From: CAVTQY01 sp963736975
GTDB lineage: Bacteria > Pseudomonadota > Alphaproteobacteria > Acetobacterales > Acetobacteraceae
NCBI GenBank assembly: GCA_963736975.1
Contig: CAVTQY010000001.1
Location: 3,410,001-3,474,000, forward strand
DNA: 64,000 nt
Direction of reading: 5' to 3'
Shown: piece after piece, positions 47,580-56,502 of the stretch
Layout of the letters: each line of letters begins with the position of its first letter
Numbering within the stretch: position 1 is the first letter of the stretch
Translations under genes and position numbers: made by a program
The notes under the pieces: generated by a model
The model's input: the letters and a program-made list of their open reading frames with translations, nothing else
What the model was told of the DNA's origin: nothing
The model's database searches: none

Positions 47580-48415
47580 GTTCCGGAATCTCCAACTGCT
47601 CGGCCATCGGTTGAAGGACATCGATCTGGACCACGCCACCACCGGCCTTGATTCGGGCCAACCCCACGGACTCGGCGCGGCGAAGGAGGGCGAGGAGTTC
47701 TGGTTCGGAGCGATCGAGGACGCGCATCCAGGGCGATCGCAGGAGTGCTGGTCCCCCAAAGCCGGCGATCGCCCCAAGAAGGGCTGCAAAGGCGGTCGCC
47801 TCGGGTGACGGCTCGGCGAGGCACCGCCGCTTGTTGACTTTCCCGCGGAGGTGCCCGGATTGGGTCCACGACGACGCGCAGTTCTGCGCGAGCGATTTGA
47901 GCATCTTCGGCGAATAGCGGCTGGGGTGTCGGTTTTCGAGAGTTGCTGCCAAGTTCGAACCAGCGGACCGGGGTGCCAACGGGCGCGGTAAAAATCGTAT
48001 TGAACGTGTCGCGCAGCAGCGGCTCGCGCGCGAGGGCACAGAGAAGGGCCAACACTGCCCTTCCCGAAGAATCCCGCGGCCAGAGGCGTAGCATCGCTTT
48101 CTGGAGGGATAGCGCCGACGTAATCCCATAGAGGGTGTTCAGGCGTGACAACGCCAGCCGGCGGGCCGTTCCTGTGGCCTTCGCCAGGACGTTGTCTATG
48201 AGCACCGCCTGTTCGACGCAGGCGGGCTGGGTGGCATCGGCGCTACCCATTAGAATGGCAAGTTCGGACAGCATCATCGTCTTGGAGAGATGGACGCCGC
48301 CGGGTGAGCGACGAAAGCCCAGCCGTTCAAGTGTAGCCGTCGGGCCACTGGGCATGAACCAGATGACGTGGTCTGACAGAGCCTGACGGGTTAGGAGATC
48401 GGAATGGCCGTCCAT
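47563..48415 (-). CDS. brxA: BREX protein BrxA (DUF1819), frame broken once
   Basis: The first gene of the BREX operon. Its N-terminal part (MDGHSDLLTRQALSDHVIWF, then KTMMLSELAILMGSADATQP) runs to GTPVRWFELGSN near 47945. The C-terminal half, with the family core RYSPKMLKSLAQNCASSWTQ, then SGHLRGKVNKRRCL, is in the +1 frame to LGDSR at 47563. Joined it is about 283 residues; BrxA is typically 200-280 residues. BrxA is a DNA-binding protein. Confidence 0.82.
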
Positions 48416-48609
48416 TTTGGGAGGTTACGGGATTTATTCGACCCAGGGCACCCTCCGCGCGTCGCAAGCGTGGGTGTCAACATTCTGCTCAGCCAGCCGA
48501 CACCTCTATTGACGGCAATAGCTCAGGCCCATTGTTCCGCGGGCTTCCCTCGCGCCGATACACCGGCCGCGTGCGCAATATTCCGTCCTGTGCGGGACGC
48601 AACAGGGAT

Positions 48610-49150
48610 CCCGGATCGCCTTCTACCTCGCCACGCCATGCTGGCCCCGTCGGCTGGTTCCAGTGTCACGGGCATGCGGTCGTGCGGCTCGGCCATCTCG
48701 GAATTCGCGGCCGTGGTGATGATGGAAAAGGTGCGGAGAATCGCCCCGTCCGCGCGCCGGGGGGCTTCCTCCCAAACCCGGCGAACGCCATCGGCTGGCC
48801 GTACTCCCCGGGCGATGGCATACGGCTGCTTGCCGCCCTCGATCACCTTCCGCGCGTGCAACGCGAATGCCGGGACGATCGCGCCGGCGGGCGTAAGCGT
48901 CACGGAACTAGCGAGTGGCCGTGCGTGCATTGATCGGCAATTGTGGCTTGCCCGGCCCTTTCGTCCAGTAGGGCGAGAGCCCCACTGCACCAGGTCGAAA
49001 TGGCGCTCGCCCGTCTCGGGATGCCGGCGCACTACGGGGGCGGGCTGCCGGGGTCCGAAGTTCCACGACGCCCTCGATGTTGAGCACGGGTTGACCGTGC
49101 CGAAAACCCGCCGGAGCACCTCGGTGGGCAGGAGGCTCGCATAGCCCGAC
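48610..49150 (-). pseudogene. SOS-response-associated peptidase (SRAP/YedK) remnant
   Basis: The sense is seen on the minus strand: PTEVLRRVFGTVN, GPRQPAPVVRRHPETGERHF, DLVQWGSRPTG, then after a gap GGKQPYAIARGVRPA and GAILRTFSIITTAANSEMAE, ending PHDRMPVTLEPADG. The Met-Cys-Gly-Arg N-terminus with the catalytic Cys2 is missing, the central RRCLVPADGFYEW segment is deleted, and the C-terminus is garbled. Intact SRAP proteins shield abasic sites by a DNA-protein crosslink. It lies upstream of brxA and is not part of that operon. Confidence 0.7.
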
Positions 49151-49170
49151 GGGTGTGAATCAGCACCCAC

Positions 49171-49322
49171 GTGGGACCCAGGTCGAAAATGGGCCAACTT
49201 GTTGGAACGGCTTCGAAAATCGGGGTACAGATGGGTCCCGATCCGCGCCGATCGAGACCCACCCCGAACGAAATTTCCCCTCCAAGATCAGTGGTTTATC
49301 CGCGGTCAGCGATGGGTCCCAC
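49171..49322. repeat. Inverted repeat pair with repeated TGGGTCC(C) motifs, IS-end-like
   Basis: GTGGGACCCA (49171-49180) and TGGGTCCCAC (49313-49322) are perfect 10-base inverted copies about 130 bases apart. A further TGGGTCCC is at 49232-49239, and TCGAAAAT occurs twice (49183, 49213). Such repeated motifs are reminiscent of IS21-type element ends, but no transposase is present. Confidence 0.35.
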
Positions 49323-49485
49323 TTCGGTGCCGATTTACAACGAGGGTTACGAGCGAGAGCGCGAACGCTGACCCGCCGAGGATCGAGGCAATCTGGCGGC
49401 GGGAAACGAGGCAGCCTCACCCCGCGCGGGATGCTCAAGGGCGCATGGCGACAGGCCGCGAGAGGAATGACCGGCCCGGATGTTT

Positions 49486-49562
49486 TGGCGCGCCCGGACA
49501 GATTTCGAACTCCCGGCCCGTTGGTCCGAAGCCAACCGCTCTATCCGCTGAGCTACGGGCGC
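49486..49562 (-). tRNA. tRNA-Arg (anticodon UCG), T-loop abnormal
   Basis: The minus strand reads acceptor GCGCCCG, D-arm GCTC...GAGC, anticodon arm GTTGG-CTTCGGA-CCAAC (anticodon TCG at positions 34-36), then the T-arm and acceptor CGGGCGC-G-CCA with encoded CCA. The acceptor, D and anticodon stems are perfect. The T-arm reads GGGAG-TTCGAAAT-CTGTC: the loop has 8 bases instead of 7 and the stem has one mismatch, so there is one extra A plus one substitution. It could be a decayed copy or a sequence error. Confidence 0.85.
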
Positions 49563-49925
49563 AGCCGCCGCGAAGGCTAGATGTTGTGGTTGCGCGCTGC
49601 AAGTAATCGTGGCGGGCGTTAAGTAAAAGCAAGCACCAGGCGCACCCCGAAAACCAAGTGCAAACCCCCCCCGTGTTTCTTCTCCGGCACCCGCAGGAGG
49701 ACTTCGTTAATACTGCAAAAAACTTTACATAATGGGGCTTAATGTGATTTGCGAACTTCGCGCGATCTGATTGGGCCCCGCGCGCCTGCCTTTAACACTG
49801 CGGAGCTCGACGAGGAACCACCGCCGCAGCCTTTGCGGATATTTGATTTGGCTACAGAGGGACAAATTGCCAAAGTTCCACTTCGACCTCATCGTGCCAA
49901 CGGGAATAGGCGGACGGGAAAAAAG
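49563..49925. other. Intergenic, tRNA to secreted-protein gene
   Basis: About 360 bases with lower GC than the surroundings (for example AATACTGCAAAAAACTTTACATAATGG near 49710-49736). No gene seen; it must contain the tRNA promoter and that of the 49926 gene. Confidence 0.5.
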
Positions 49926-50354
49926 ATGCCAATAAGGACGGCGGCCTTTTGGCTTGCGGCTAGTGTGATCAGCGTAGTTCCCGGGCCGGCGCTATCGCAG
50001 CAGGTCGTTGGTCCCCTTGGAGCCTGTCCAGCGATCCCGCCGACGAATGAAATTATCACCACCTACTCCGGGAGCGTGGCGCTAAGCATTCTGTCAAAGG
50101 TCTTTGCTAGTTTCGGAGCGCATCTCGGGATTACTCCAGAGCAAGCCTTGGCAAAATATCCAGGCGCCGACGACCTTGTTAGGGATCTTACAGCATATGC
50201 GACTACATGCATAGCCATCAAACAGGATCGCACCAGCGGAGAGATTAGCGCCGACAGGGAAATAACACTTTTACTTATGACCTATGAGGCATGCATGCGT
50301 CATGTGATCCCGGACAAACTGTTGAGAGACGAACTGAGGAGCAATCCAACTTGA
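49926..50354 (+). CDS. Secreted hypothetical protein
   Basis: A 142-residue protein with a signal peptide (RTAAFWLAASVISVVPGPAL, cleavage near SQQ). The mature part is helical with three cysteines (GACPA, TTCIA, EACMR) and no recognised domain. The ATG at 49926 was chosen for the signal peptide that follows. The stop overlaps a TTG start of the next lipoprotein gene (TTGA), so the two are coupled. Base composition here is less GC-rich than the hydrogenase region. Confidence 0.6.
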   Translation: MPIRTAAFWLAASVISVVPGPALSQQVVGPLGACPAIPPTNEIITTYSGSVALSILSKVFASFGAHLGITPEQALAKYPGADDLVRDLTAYATTCIAIKQDRTSGEISADREITLLLMTYEACMRHVIPDKLLRDELRSNPT

Positions 50355-50845
50355 GAAAACTGGGCGTCGCGGCCATATGCCTTCTCCTTTCAGCTTGCTC
50401 CGGCGAAGAGCGCATTTCTGCGACGGCAACTGCGCAGCCCGTTGTTCCTGCAGACATCAGTGCTCTGATACAGGGTAAGGCAAAGCGCGACCAATGGTAT
50501 GAAAACTATTATCGCAAGGGGCCGGATGGGAGATACTTGCCAAACCCGCAGTGCCGTGGCGCGCCAGATACAATGCCGTGCTACGATATTATCGCAATGA
50601 CGGCAAAAGGGCGCGAGACAGCTGAAGCTAGCGTTGCCAACCTTACTCGAAAATTTCCGGATATAGCATTTCAGCTATGGACAACCCAACAACCTGATAC
50701 CTACGCGATCATTGCTGCTATCGGACTGTCCCGCCAAGAAGCGGTCCAACTCACAGATGCTCTTCAGGCAAGAGGATTGAATGCGAGATTCTGGAGATGG
50801 CCAAAGTTTTCGGATAAAAGTGACCTAATCTGGCCATGGAGCTAG
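50351..50845 (+). CDS. Small lipoprotein, hypothetical
   Basis: A 164-residue protein starting at TTG 50351. The signal has a lipobox, VAAICLLLSAC, with C19 as the lipidated cysteine. The mature part has two further cysteines (PQCRGAPDTMPCYD) and the segment QPDTYAIIAAIGLSRQEAVQ. No known family was recognised. It is translationally coupled to the gene at 49926. Confidence 0.6.
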   Translation: MRKLGVAAICLLLSACSGEERISATATAQPVVPADISALIQGKAKRDQWYENYYRKGPDGRYLPNPQCRGAPDTMPCYDIIAMTAKGRETAEASVANLTRKFPDIAFQLWTTQQPDTYAIIAAIGLSRQEAVQLTDALQARGLNARFWRWPKFSDKSDLIWPWS

Positions 50846-50861
50846 AGCTAATCCCGGATCG

Positions 50862-51161
50862 GTGGCTCGTGCCCTGCTCCCCGTTAGGACGGCAGGCGTG
50901 ACGGTTGGTAGTCCCCGTTCTTATGGCCGTGAAACTCCCGGTGCCGAAAAGTGCTCTATTCGTGCTGCGGCACTAACCCTGCTCCTGATATGCGGCGGAT
51001 GCACCATCTCTGAGCAGAACGTCTTCGCCGAACGCCTTCGTAGTCGGGGCATTCTAGCCCCACCTAAGGCTCCCACGAGAGGGGAGACAGTTTGCGACGA
51101 ACTTCGGAAGCCGGGAGTTTATAGCATGGTTGCTGCTTGTGGGGGCAAGTGGCAGCACTAA
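50862..51161 (+). CDS. Possible small lipoprotein
   Basis: A 99-residue reading with an internal lipobox-like stretch AAALTLLLICGGC at about residues 35-47. The true start may therefore be internal, though no ATG is present just before it. The mature remainder ends DELRKPGVYSMVAACGGKWQ. It follows the preceding lipoprotein by 16 bases. Weak evidence; it could be spurious. Confidence 0.4.
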   Translation: MARALLPVRTAGVTVGSPRSYGRETPGAEKCSIRAAALTLLLICGGCTISEQNVFAERLRSRGILAPPKAPTRGETVCDELRKPGVYSMVAACGGKWQH

Positions 51162-51654
51162 ACTCGGCGATGACATCTGGCGGCTGGTTGTGGCCAATGC
51201 CGACTGAACGAGGTTGAATCGTGCTCTGGTGACGATGCACCGACCCGCCCCGCAGCCCTACGCTGCAGCGCTTCTTCCAGCTCGACCGCCCGGCCGCGTG
51301 TCATGCCCAGCATGCAATCGGCCCCGGCGACCTCTCGGATCGTTCCTTCCTGAGCGTCATACCAGCCGCGCAATTGCACTTGCGGTAGGCGAGCCAAGCC
51401 CGCTCCGCCCGGATCAGCGCATCCTCGCGCGCCGGGCTTTCGGACGCTTTGAGCGCCGCCTGATAGGCCGCATTGAGCCGCGTGTCCCATTGCGCCGTCA
51501 GACCGTCGAGGCAATCCATGATGGCGACGGTCGTATCCTTCTGGTGGCAGGCGGACTCGGCCGCATCGTCCGCCGCGAGGGTCGTCGCTGCGAGTATCGG
51601 GCCGCAAGTGAACAGGATCACGGCCGCGACGGGCAGGCTTCGAGCGGGGATCAT
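51158..51654 (-). CDS. LprI-like (DUF1311) exported protein, frame broken once
   Basis: A signal peptide (MIPARSLPVAAVILFTCGPI) is followed by the DUF1311 pattern with paired cysteines: ACHQKDTTVAIMDC, WDTRLNAAYQAALKAS and RAERAWLAYRKCNC. Near 51375 the sense changes frame to GWYDAQEGTIREVAGADCML and GMTRGRAVELEEALQ. Members of this family include the mycobacterial lysozyme inhibitor LprI. The ATG at 51654 is used for the signal peptide. The C-terminal 40 residues after the frame change are not conserved-looking. Confidence 0.65.
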
Positions 51655-51788
51655 TGCCCGGCCAGTATGCAAAAAGAGCAAATGCCAGCCTAGCCCGTTT
51701 CTAAGCCCGCCTGATGGCCTCTGGCCGTTTTCCGCTAAGGGGGGTGCGGGCGCCATCCCGGGATCCCCCTCGCTTGGGCCCGGCTTTG

Positions 51789-52004
51789 CTACAGGTCAGC
51801 CGGCCCAAGACCGGTATGCTTCGCGATTCGTGCAAGCATACGCGGCCCGATCTCCTCAGAATCGTGGAACGCGAAGGTGTAGTCCGGCCACCCGGGTCGC
51901 GAGAGAGTCTTGTGTGACGTGCCCTGACCCCGCTTGATCTCCCAACCGATCCGGAGAAGGGCGCGGAGGACCGTACGCGCGCGCGAAGCCGGCCAGGTGC
52001 TCAC
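51789..52004 (-). CDS. HicA-like (YcfA) toxin
   Basis: A 71-residue dsRBD-fold mRNA interferase-like protein with RTVLRALLRIGWEIKRGQGT, SHKTLSRPGWPDYTFAFHDS and ARIAKHTGLGPADL. The catalytic histidine is that of SHKTL. The GTG start overlaps the upstream antitoxin-like gene stop (GTGA). Together they form a HicB-HicA type pair with the antitoxin first. Confidence 0.8.
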   Translation of the reverse strand: MSTWPASRARTVLRALLRIGWEIKRGQGTSHKTLSRPGWPDYTFAFHDSEEIGPRMLARIAKHTGLGPADL

Positions 52005-52204
52005 GCAACGGCGAAGAACTCGCGCGCCTCGATCGGAAGCGGCTCGCCATGCTCAATACGATCAGCCACCACACGAAGGGCAAGCGCCTCTACCCTGTCC
52101 CGAGCTTCGGCCACCGTCTGGCCGTAGGCCAACACCCCAGGAAGTGCGGAAACCTCGCCGATCCAGCGGCCATCGTCCTCGCGCTCAAACTCGATTTTGA
52201 ACAT
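52001..52204 (-). CDS. HicB-like antitoxin
   Basis: A 67-residue partial RNase-H-fold protein of the HicB class: FKIEFEREDDGRWIGEVSAL, then PGVLAYGQTVAEARDRVEAL. It lacks the C-terminal DNA-binding domain of longer HicB proteins, as many solo-type antitoxins do. The ATG at 52204 follows GGAGTG and fits the family start. It overlaps the hicA-like gene by 4 bases. Confidence 0.8.
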   Translation of the reverse strand: MFKIEFEREDDGRWIGEVSALPGVLAYGQTVAEARDRVEALALRVVADRIEHGEPLPIEAREFFAVA

Positions 52205-52332
52205 GGGGCACTCCTGCCAGTCGTTGATAACATGGGGTTGGTTAACGGCCAAATAAAAAGGCTCACCGATCCGTGTTCCATCGTCGGAGAACTTCGGACG
52301 CGGATCACTTAAGCCGCAGTGAAGGCCGACAG

Positions 52333-52641
52333 TTAGGAAATCGATCTCAGAACGATATAGGGCGGCAGGTCGGTGGTGGCGACCACGTGGCCGTCCAGTA
52401 TGGCCCGGTGCGGCTTGCCGGTGGCGGCATAGGCGCGGAGCTGCTCACGATCTCGAGCATGGTCACGTCGGCCGGCGCCCGGCCCTCTGCCCGCAGTTCC
52501 CGGCCATCGCCGCGGTCGGTCTCGATCCGAAGCCACCGGCCCGCGCTCGCCTTCCGGTTCAGGCTTGGGCACCTCGATCGCGCTGCCGGTCCGGACCGGG
52601 CGGCAGTCCTCGTAGTCGAGGTTCTCGGGCGTGAGCTTCAT
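52333..52641 (-). CDS. Hypothetical protein, uncertain
   Basis: A 102-residue reading beginning MKLTPENLDYEDCRPVRTGS and ending GHVVATTDLPPYIVLRSIS. Both ends look coding, while the middle (Arg/Gly/Pro-rich) does not, so an internal pair of frame changes is possible. No family recognised. Confidence 0.35.
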   Translation of the reverse strand: MKLTPENLDYEDCRPVRTGSAIEVPKPEPEGERGPVASDRDRPRRWPGTAGRGPGAGRRDHARDREQLRAYAATGKPHRAILDGHVVATTDLPPYIVLRSIS

Positions 52642-52689
52642 CGGCTGGCCTCCGGTTGATTGGCGCGATAGCAGCGGCGCCGGAGCCAT

Positions 52690-53012
52690 TCCTTCAAGAC
52701 CCGCTCAACCACTGAGCGGTCATCCCGGGCTGCTGCCCGGGTCAAGGCCTCCTTGACCGGCGGAAGCCATCGACGATCTCGGCAGCACGCTGGTCGAGCG
52801 CCAGGCCTCGTCGGGCTGCTTGTCCATGTCGCCGCCTCACCCCTGCCGGTGACAAGGATCAGCTACACGTGCAGGTCAACGATCTCGGAGGCCGTCGGCT
52901 GTATCGATCGGACCGTGTTGGGCGCGATTCACTCCTGGGAAGCTGCTATTGGCCCCGCCCTGATCGAGGTGTCGTACGAGTATGGGGCCGCTCCTGGGCG
53001 GCCCTTCGTGCG
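52690..53012. other. Gene-free stretch
   Basis: About 320 bases without a convincing gene or RNA. A short hairpin CCGGGCTGCTGCCCGG lies at about 52726-52741. Confidence 0.4.
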
Positions 53013-53648
53013 TCAGGGCTGTAGGTTCAGTTCCCGCAGCCTGATCTGCATGGCGAGCCCGGAGACGTCGAACACCCGGGCCAGCGCCTCGGCGTCGTGC
53101 GCATCCGCATTCCACGCCACCCGCACAAGATTGCCCGGCATCAGCAGCCGCGCCGCCAGCCGGTTGGCCTGGCGCTCCATCTGGTCGCCAAGCCCGCTCC
53201 GGTACATCCGATCATCGGTCAGCTCGTCGTCCAGAAACTCACGATGCAGGAGGAAATGGGCGATCTCGTGGGCGAGCGTGAAGCGCCGGCGCGACGCACC
53301 GTCCTGGCCATTCACGTCGATATGGTAGCGGTCCCCGTCGCGATGCCGGATGCGCGTGACCTGGCCAGAAATGCCGGCCGGCAGAGCGGCGTCCATGTTC
53401 ACGCTCAGGCCGAGCGACGTGGCCAAGTCCAACAGCGGCACGGGCGCGCGGTGGAGGAAGCTGGACGCCACCTCCACCTCCATCGGCGGATGGTAGGCCA
53501 GCGACGGGCGATCAGTGAAAAAAGCGCCCCGATATCCCCAGAACGCGCCGATGCTGAATATTATGGCAACCCCGATCAGGATCACCGCGGCACACGCGAG
53601 CGCCACCGTTACAGCATCGACGACGATCCGCGGCAGTGGTGCTGCCAT
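53013..53648 (-). CDS. Membrane-anchored ImmA/IrrE metallopeptidase
   Basis: A 211-residue protein with one N-terminal transmembrane helix (VTVALACAAVILIGVAIIFS) followed by an ImmA/IrrE zinc protease domain with HEIAHFLLH (zinc histidines and catalytic Glu) and ERQANRLAARLLMP, whose Glu and Asn region supplies the third ligand side. ImmA-type enzymes cleave repressors of mobile elements, often with an HTH partner; no such partner is adjacent here. The ATG at 53648 was chosen just ahead of the helix. Confidence 0.85.
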   Translation of the reverse strand: MAAPLPRIVVDAVTVALACAAVILIGVAIIFSIGAFWGYRGAFFTDRPSLAYHPPMEVEVASSFLHRAPVPLLDLATSLGLSVNMDAALPAGISGQVTRIRHRDGDRYHIDVNGQDGASRRRFTLAHEIAHFLLHREFLDDELTDDRMYRSGLGDQMERQANRLAARLLMPGNLVRVAWNADAHDAEALARVFDVSGLAMQIRLRELNLQP

Positions 53649-54068
53649 GATCGATGATACTGCCCTGACGGCGCATCGTGGCGCCAGATGGCTGTGGCGG
53701 CAAAGAAAAGCCCCGCGCCGCAAGAAAACAGCACGGGGGTCTGACATGATCCTTGTTGGTGCCGGTATTGCAGCACGCCCCGGCAAAAAACGGCCGCGTC
53801 GAACAGGAGCACGACGCGGCCGCGTTTCATCAAAGGAGGCCCATACACGACTCAGCCTGTTTTGCTGTCACACCCCGGTTCGGCGCCCCACGTGTGATGT
53901 CAGCCACCTCTCGTCCGATGACCGCTTTGGGTGGGAGAACGAACCCGCTTCGCGGGAGTGGTGCGGGGTGTTGATGAACGAGTAGAGGCCCAGCTGTTGC
54001 GCCTCGATTGAGCGCGGCCCGGTGCGGGCGGAGCGTTTCGGCTTCCTTCAACCGAGAGGAGCCGACCG
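53649..54068. other. Intergenic with hairpin, upstream of IS91-type element
   Basis: About 420 bases without a convincing gene, containing the hairpin at 53791-53822 and the left flank of the IS91-type element. The sequence GGGTGGGAGAACGAACCCGC (53930-53949) and what follows are non-coding. Confidence 0.45.
53791..53822. terminator. Strong hairpin, probable terminator
   Basis: CGGCCGCGTCG-N10-CGACGCGGCCG, an 11-base perfect stem with an A-run before it and GTTTC after it. Confidence 0.6.
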
Positions 54069-54700
54069 ATGGACGAGACCATTCGCACCGCGGCGATCAG
54101 CCCACTGCGCCAGCGTCTGATCGACGATATGAACATGCGCCGGTTCTCGCGGGCGACACAGCACAACTACATTCGCGACGTGGGACGCTTTGCAACGTTC
54201 CTAGGACGCTCACCTGATACGGCGACGGCGGATGACGTGCGCCGGTTCCAGATCGAACAGCGCGATGCCGGCGTGCCGACGCCGACCATGAACAGCATCG
54301 TGTCGGCGTTGGGGTTCTTCTTCACGCACACCATCGACCGGCCGGACCTGGCCCGCAAGCTGATCCGGACGGTGCATCCGCGCAACCTGCCCGTGGTGCT
54401 AGGCCGGGATGAGGTCGCGCGACTGCTCAACGCGACCACCTGTCTCAAGCATCAGGCGGCCCTCTCGGTCGCCTATGGCGCTGGCCTGCGCGTGGCCGAG
54501 GTTGCGGCGCTCAAGGTCAGCGACATCGACAGCGAACGCATGTTGCTCAGGGTCGAGCGTGGCAAGGGTGGCCGGTATCGCAATGCCATCCTCCCGGCAG
54601 ATCTCCTGACCTTGCTGCGCGAGTGGTGGAAGGTCGGGCGGCAACAGGGCGTGATGCACGCACAAGGCTGGCTGTTCCCGGGTCAACATACGACCAAGCC
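54069..54700 (+). pseudogene. Tyrosine recombinase of the IS91-type element, 3' truncated
   Basis: Residues 1-208 of a phage-integrase-like protein: the core-binding domain (RQRLIDDMNMRRFSRATQHN, then YIRDVGRFATFLGRS) and the first part of the catalytic domain, with arginine in GAGLRVAEVAALKV and lysine-loop RGKGGRYRNA. At FPGQHTTKP (about 54698) it runs into transposase coding sequence, so the HxxR and Tyr nucleophile are lost. In intact elements of this group the recombinase gene lies just before the Y2-type transposase. Confidence 0.75.
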
Positions 54701-55789
54701 TAGATCGAGCATTGCCGCACCGCCGCCCTGGGCGGTCATGTCGAGGCTTGCGAGGACTGCGGCCACTGGCGGATCGCCTACAACAGCTGCCGCAACCGGC
54801 ACTGCCCCAAGTGCCAGGGCGCCGCCGCACGCACCTGGTTGGCCGAGCGGGAGGCTGATCTGCTGCCGGTCGGATACTTCCACGTCGTCTTCACCCTGCC
54901 GACCGAGGTCGCCGACATCGCGCTCCACAACAAGGCCGCGGTCTATGACCTGCTGTTCCACGCGGCGTCCGAGACGATGCTGACGATTGCCGCCGATCCC
55001 CGCCACCTAGGCGCACGGATCGGCATCACCGCCGTACTCCACACCTGGGGATCGGCACTGACGCACCATCCCCATGTGCACATGATCGTGCCGGGCGGCG
55101 GCATCGCACTCGATGGAGAGCGTTGGATCTCCTCCCGACCGGCGTTCCTCCTGCCGGTGCGCGTCTTGGGCAAGCTGTTCCGCCGCCTGTTCCTCACCAG
55201 GCTAATCGCACTCCACGACGCCGGCGGGCTTGTCTTCTTCGGCAGCCTCGCATCACTCGCCGACCGGCAGGCCTTCCTGCGGCACCTTTCGCCGGCCCGC
55301 AGTAAACGCTGGGCAGTCTACGCCAAGTCGCCCTTCGCCGGTCCCGAAGCGGTGCTCGCCTACCTCTCGCGCTATACTCACCGCGTCGCCATCTCGAACC
55401 GGCGGCTGCTCGCCTTCAACGAGACCGGCGTCACGTTCCGCTACAAGGATTATCGCCGCGACCGCGCGGACCGGCAGCGCGTCATGACGCTCGGCACCGA
55501 CGAGTTCATCCGCCGCTTGCTGTTTCACGTTCTGCCGCTCGGGTTCCACCGCATCCGTCACTACGGCCTGCTCTCCGCTTCGGGGCGCAAGGCCAGCCTC
55601 GCGCGTGCACGCGAATTACTGGCGGTCGCGCCGCCACCCGATGACGAACTGACGGAAGAGCCGATCGATGTCCATACGCCGTGTCCATGCTGCGGCGGAC
55701 ACATGATCATCATCGAGACCTTCGCCCGCTGGAGCCAGCCCAGGGCGCCCCCGCAGCGGCCAGACCCAACCGGGAGGACTTCTTCGTGA
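54701..55789 (+). pseudogene. IS91-family transposase, 5' truncated
   Basis: From IEHCRTAALGGHVEACEDCG (zinc-finger start, base 54704) the frame is open to 55789. The zinc finger continues NSCRNRHCPKCQG. The HUH nuclease motif is HPHVHMIVPGGG, and the catalytic tyrosine region is YLSRYTHRVAISNRRL. A second zinc-like motif CPCCGGHM is near the C-terminus. The first 40 or so residues and the start codon are missing at the junction with the recombinase. Without them it is probably inactive, although the catalytic part is intact. Confidence 0.8.
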
Positions 55790-56502
55790 CCCGGCACGGA
55801 CTGCACCACACTCGGCCCGCAACAACCGCGCTTCGGCCGATGGCCCATCTTGTGCCCGATGTCGTCAATTGCGATCCGAGGCTTTCCTTCCACCATCATT
55901 TCAGCACAAGAAACCGGCGCGCCGTGCGCCAATGCCGCAACGGAACTACCCGCCAGACATGCAACGGCGACGGTCGAACCATTCCCCGCATCGGCCAAAA
56001 ATCGAATTCCCCATAGACCAGTGCCTGCTCGCCGCGGGTTCGTTCATCCACGACTTTCGTACGCCTCCGGCGCCCGAAACTCTTCAGGTTTTCTGCCGGT
56101 CCGCTTTCAGGCGCCTGGACAGGAAACCAGACATTCACCCACGGCCGGGCCTGGCTGAGGGCAGACTGGCCAGGTCCGAGTGTCGGACGGCGACACGCAG
56201 CCGTTTGTCTTCACCCATTGCAGACATTTGGTAACTACGCGAACGCAACCAAGTTTGACCATGTCCTCGCATGTCTCCATGGTGAGCACTTCGCACACCT
56301 CCGGCCGTTCGACGGTGGCAGGCCGATTCCTTCGCACCGCACAGCGACTCTCTTGTAATGCGCACCTCCGGTGACACCGTCGTCGCATCATACAGTTGGC
56401 GACAGGTACGCCACGGGGAAGCCGGCGGCATTCAAGAAATTCCTATCCTGATAAGGTTAGGCCCTACATGTCGCTCGGGCTGCGCTTTCAGCAAAACGGA
56501 CC
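55790..56502. other. Gene-free stretch
   Basis: About 710 bases between the IS91-type element and the CHAT/TPR gene. No reading frame shows protein-like sense and no RNA gene was recognised. It probably includes the element's 3' end. Confidence 0.5.

Larger units (their letters stand above)
54069..55789 (+). mobile_element. IS91-type (rolling-circle) element with internal deletion
   Basis: A recombinase fragment and a Y2/HUH transposase fragment are fused at about 54700, consistent with one internal deletion in a standard two-gene IS91-like element. The exact ori and ter ends were not located. Confidence 0.65.

Noticed and set aside
48404..49144. Plus-strand protein-coding gene opposite the SRAP remnant
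   Set aside because: Sequence is low in protein sense, and the minus strand carries recognisable SRAP motifs.
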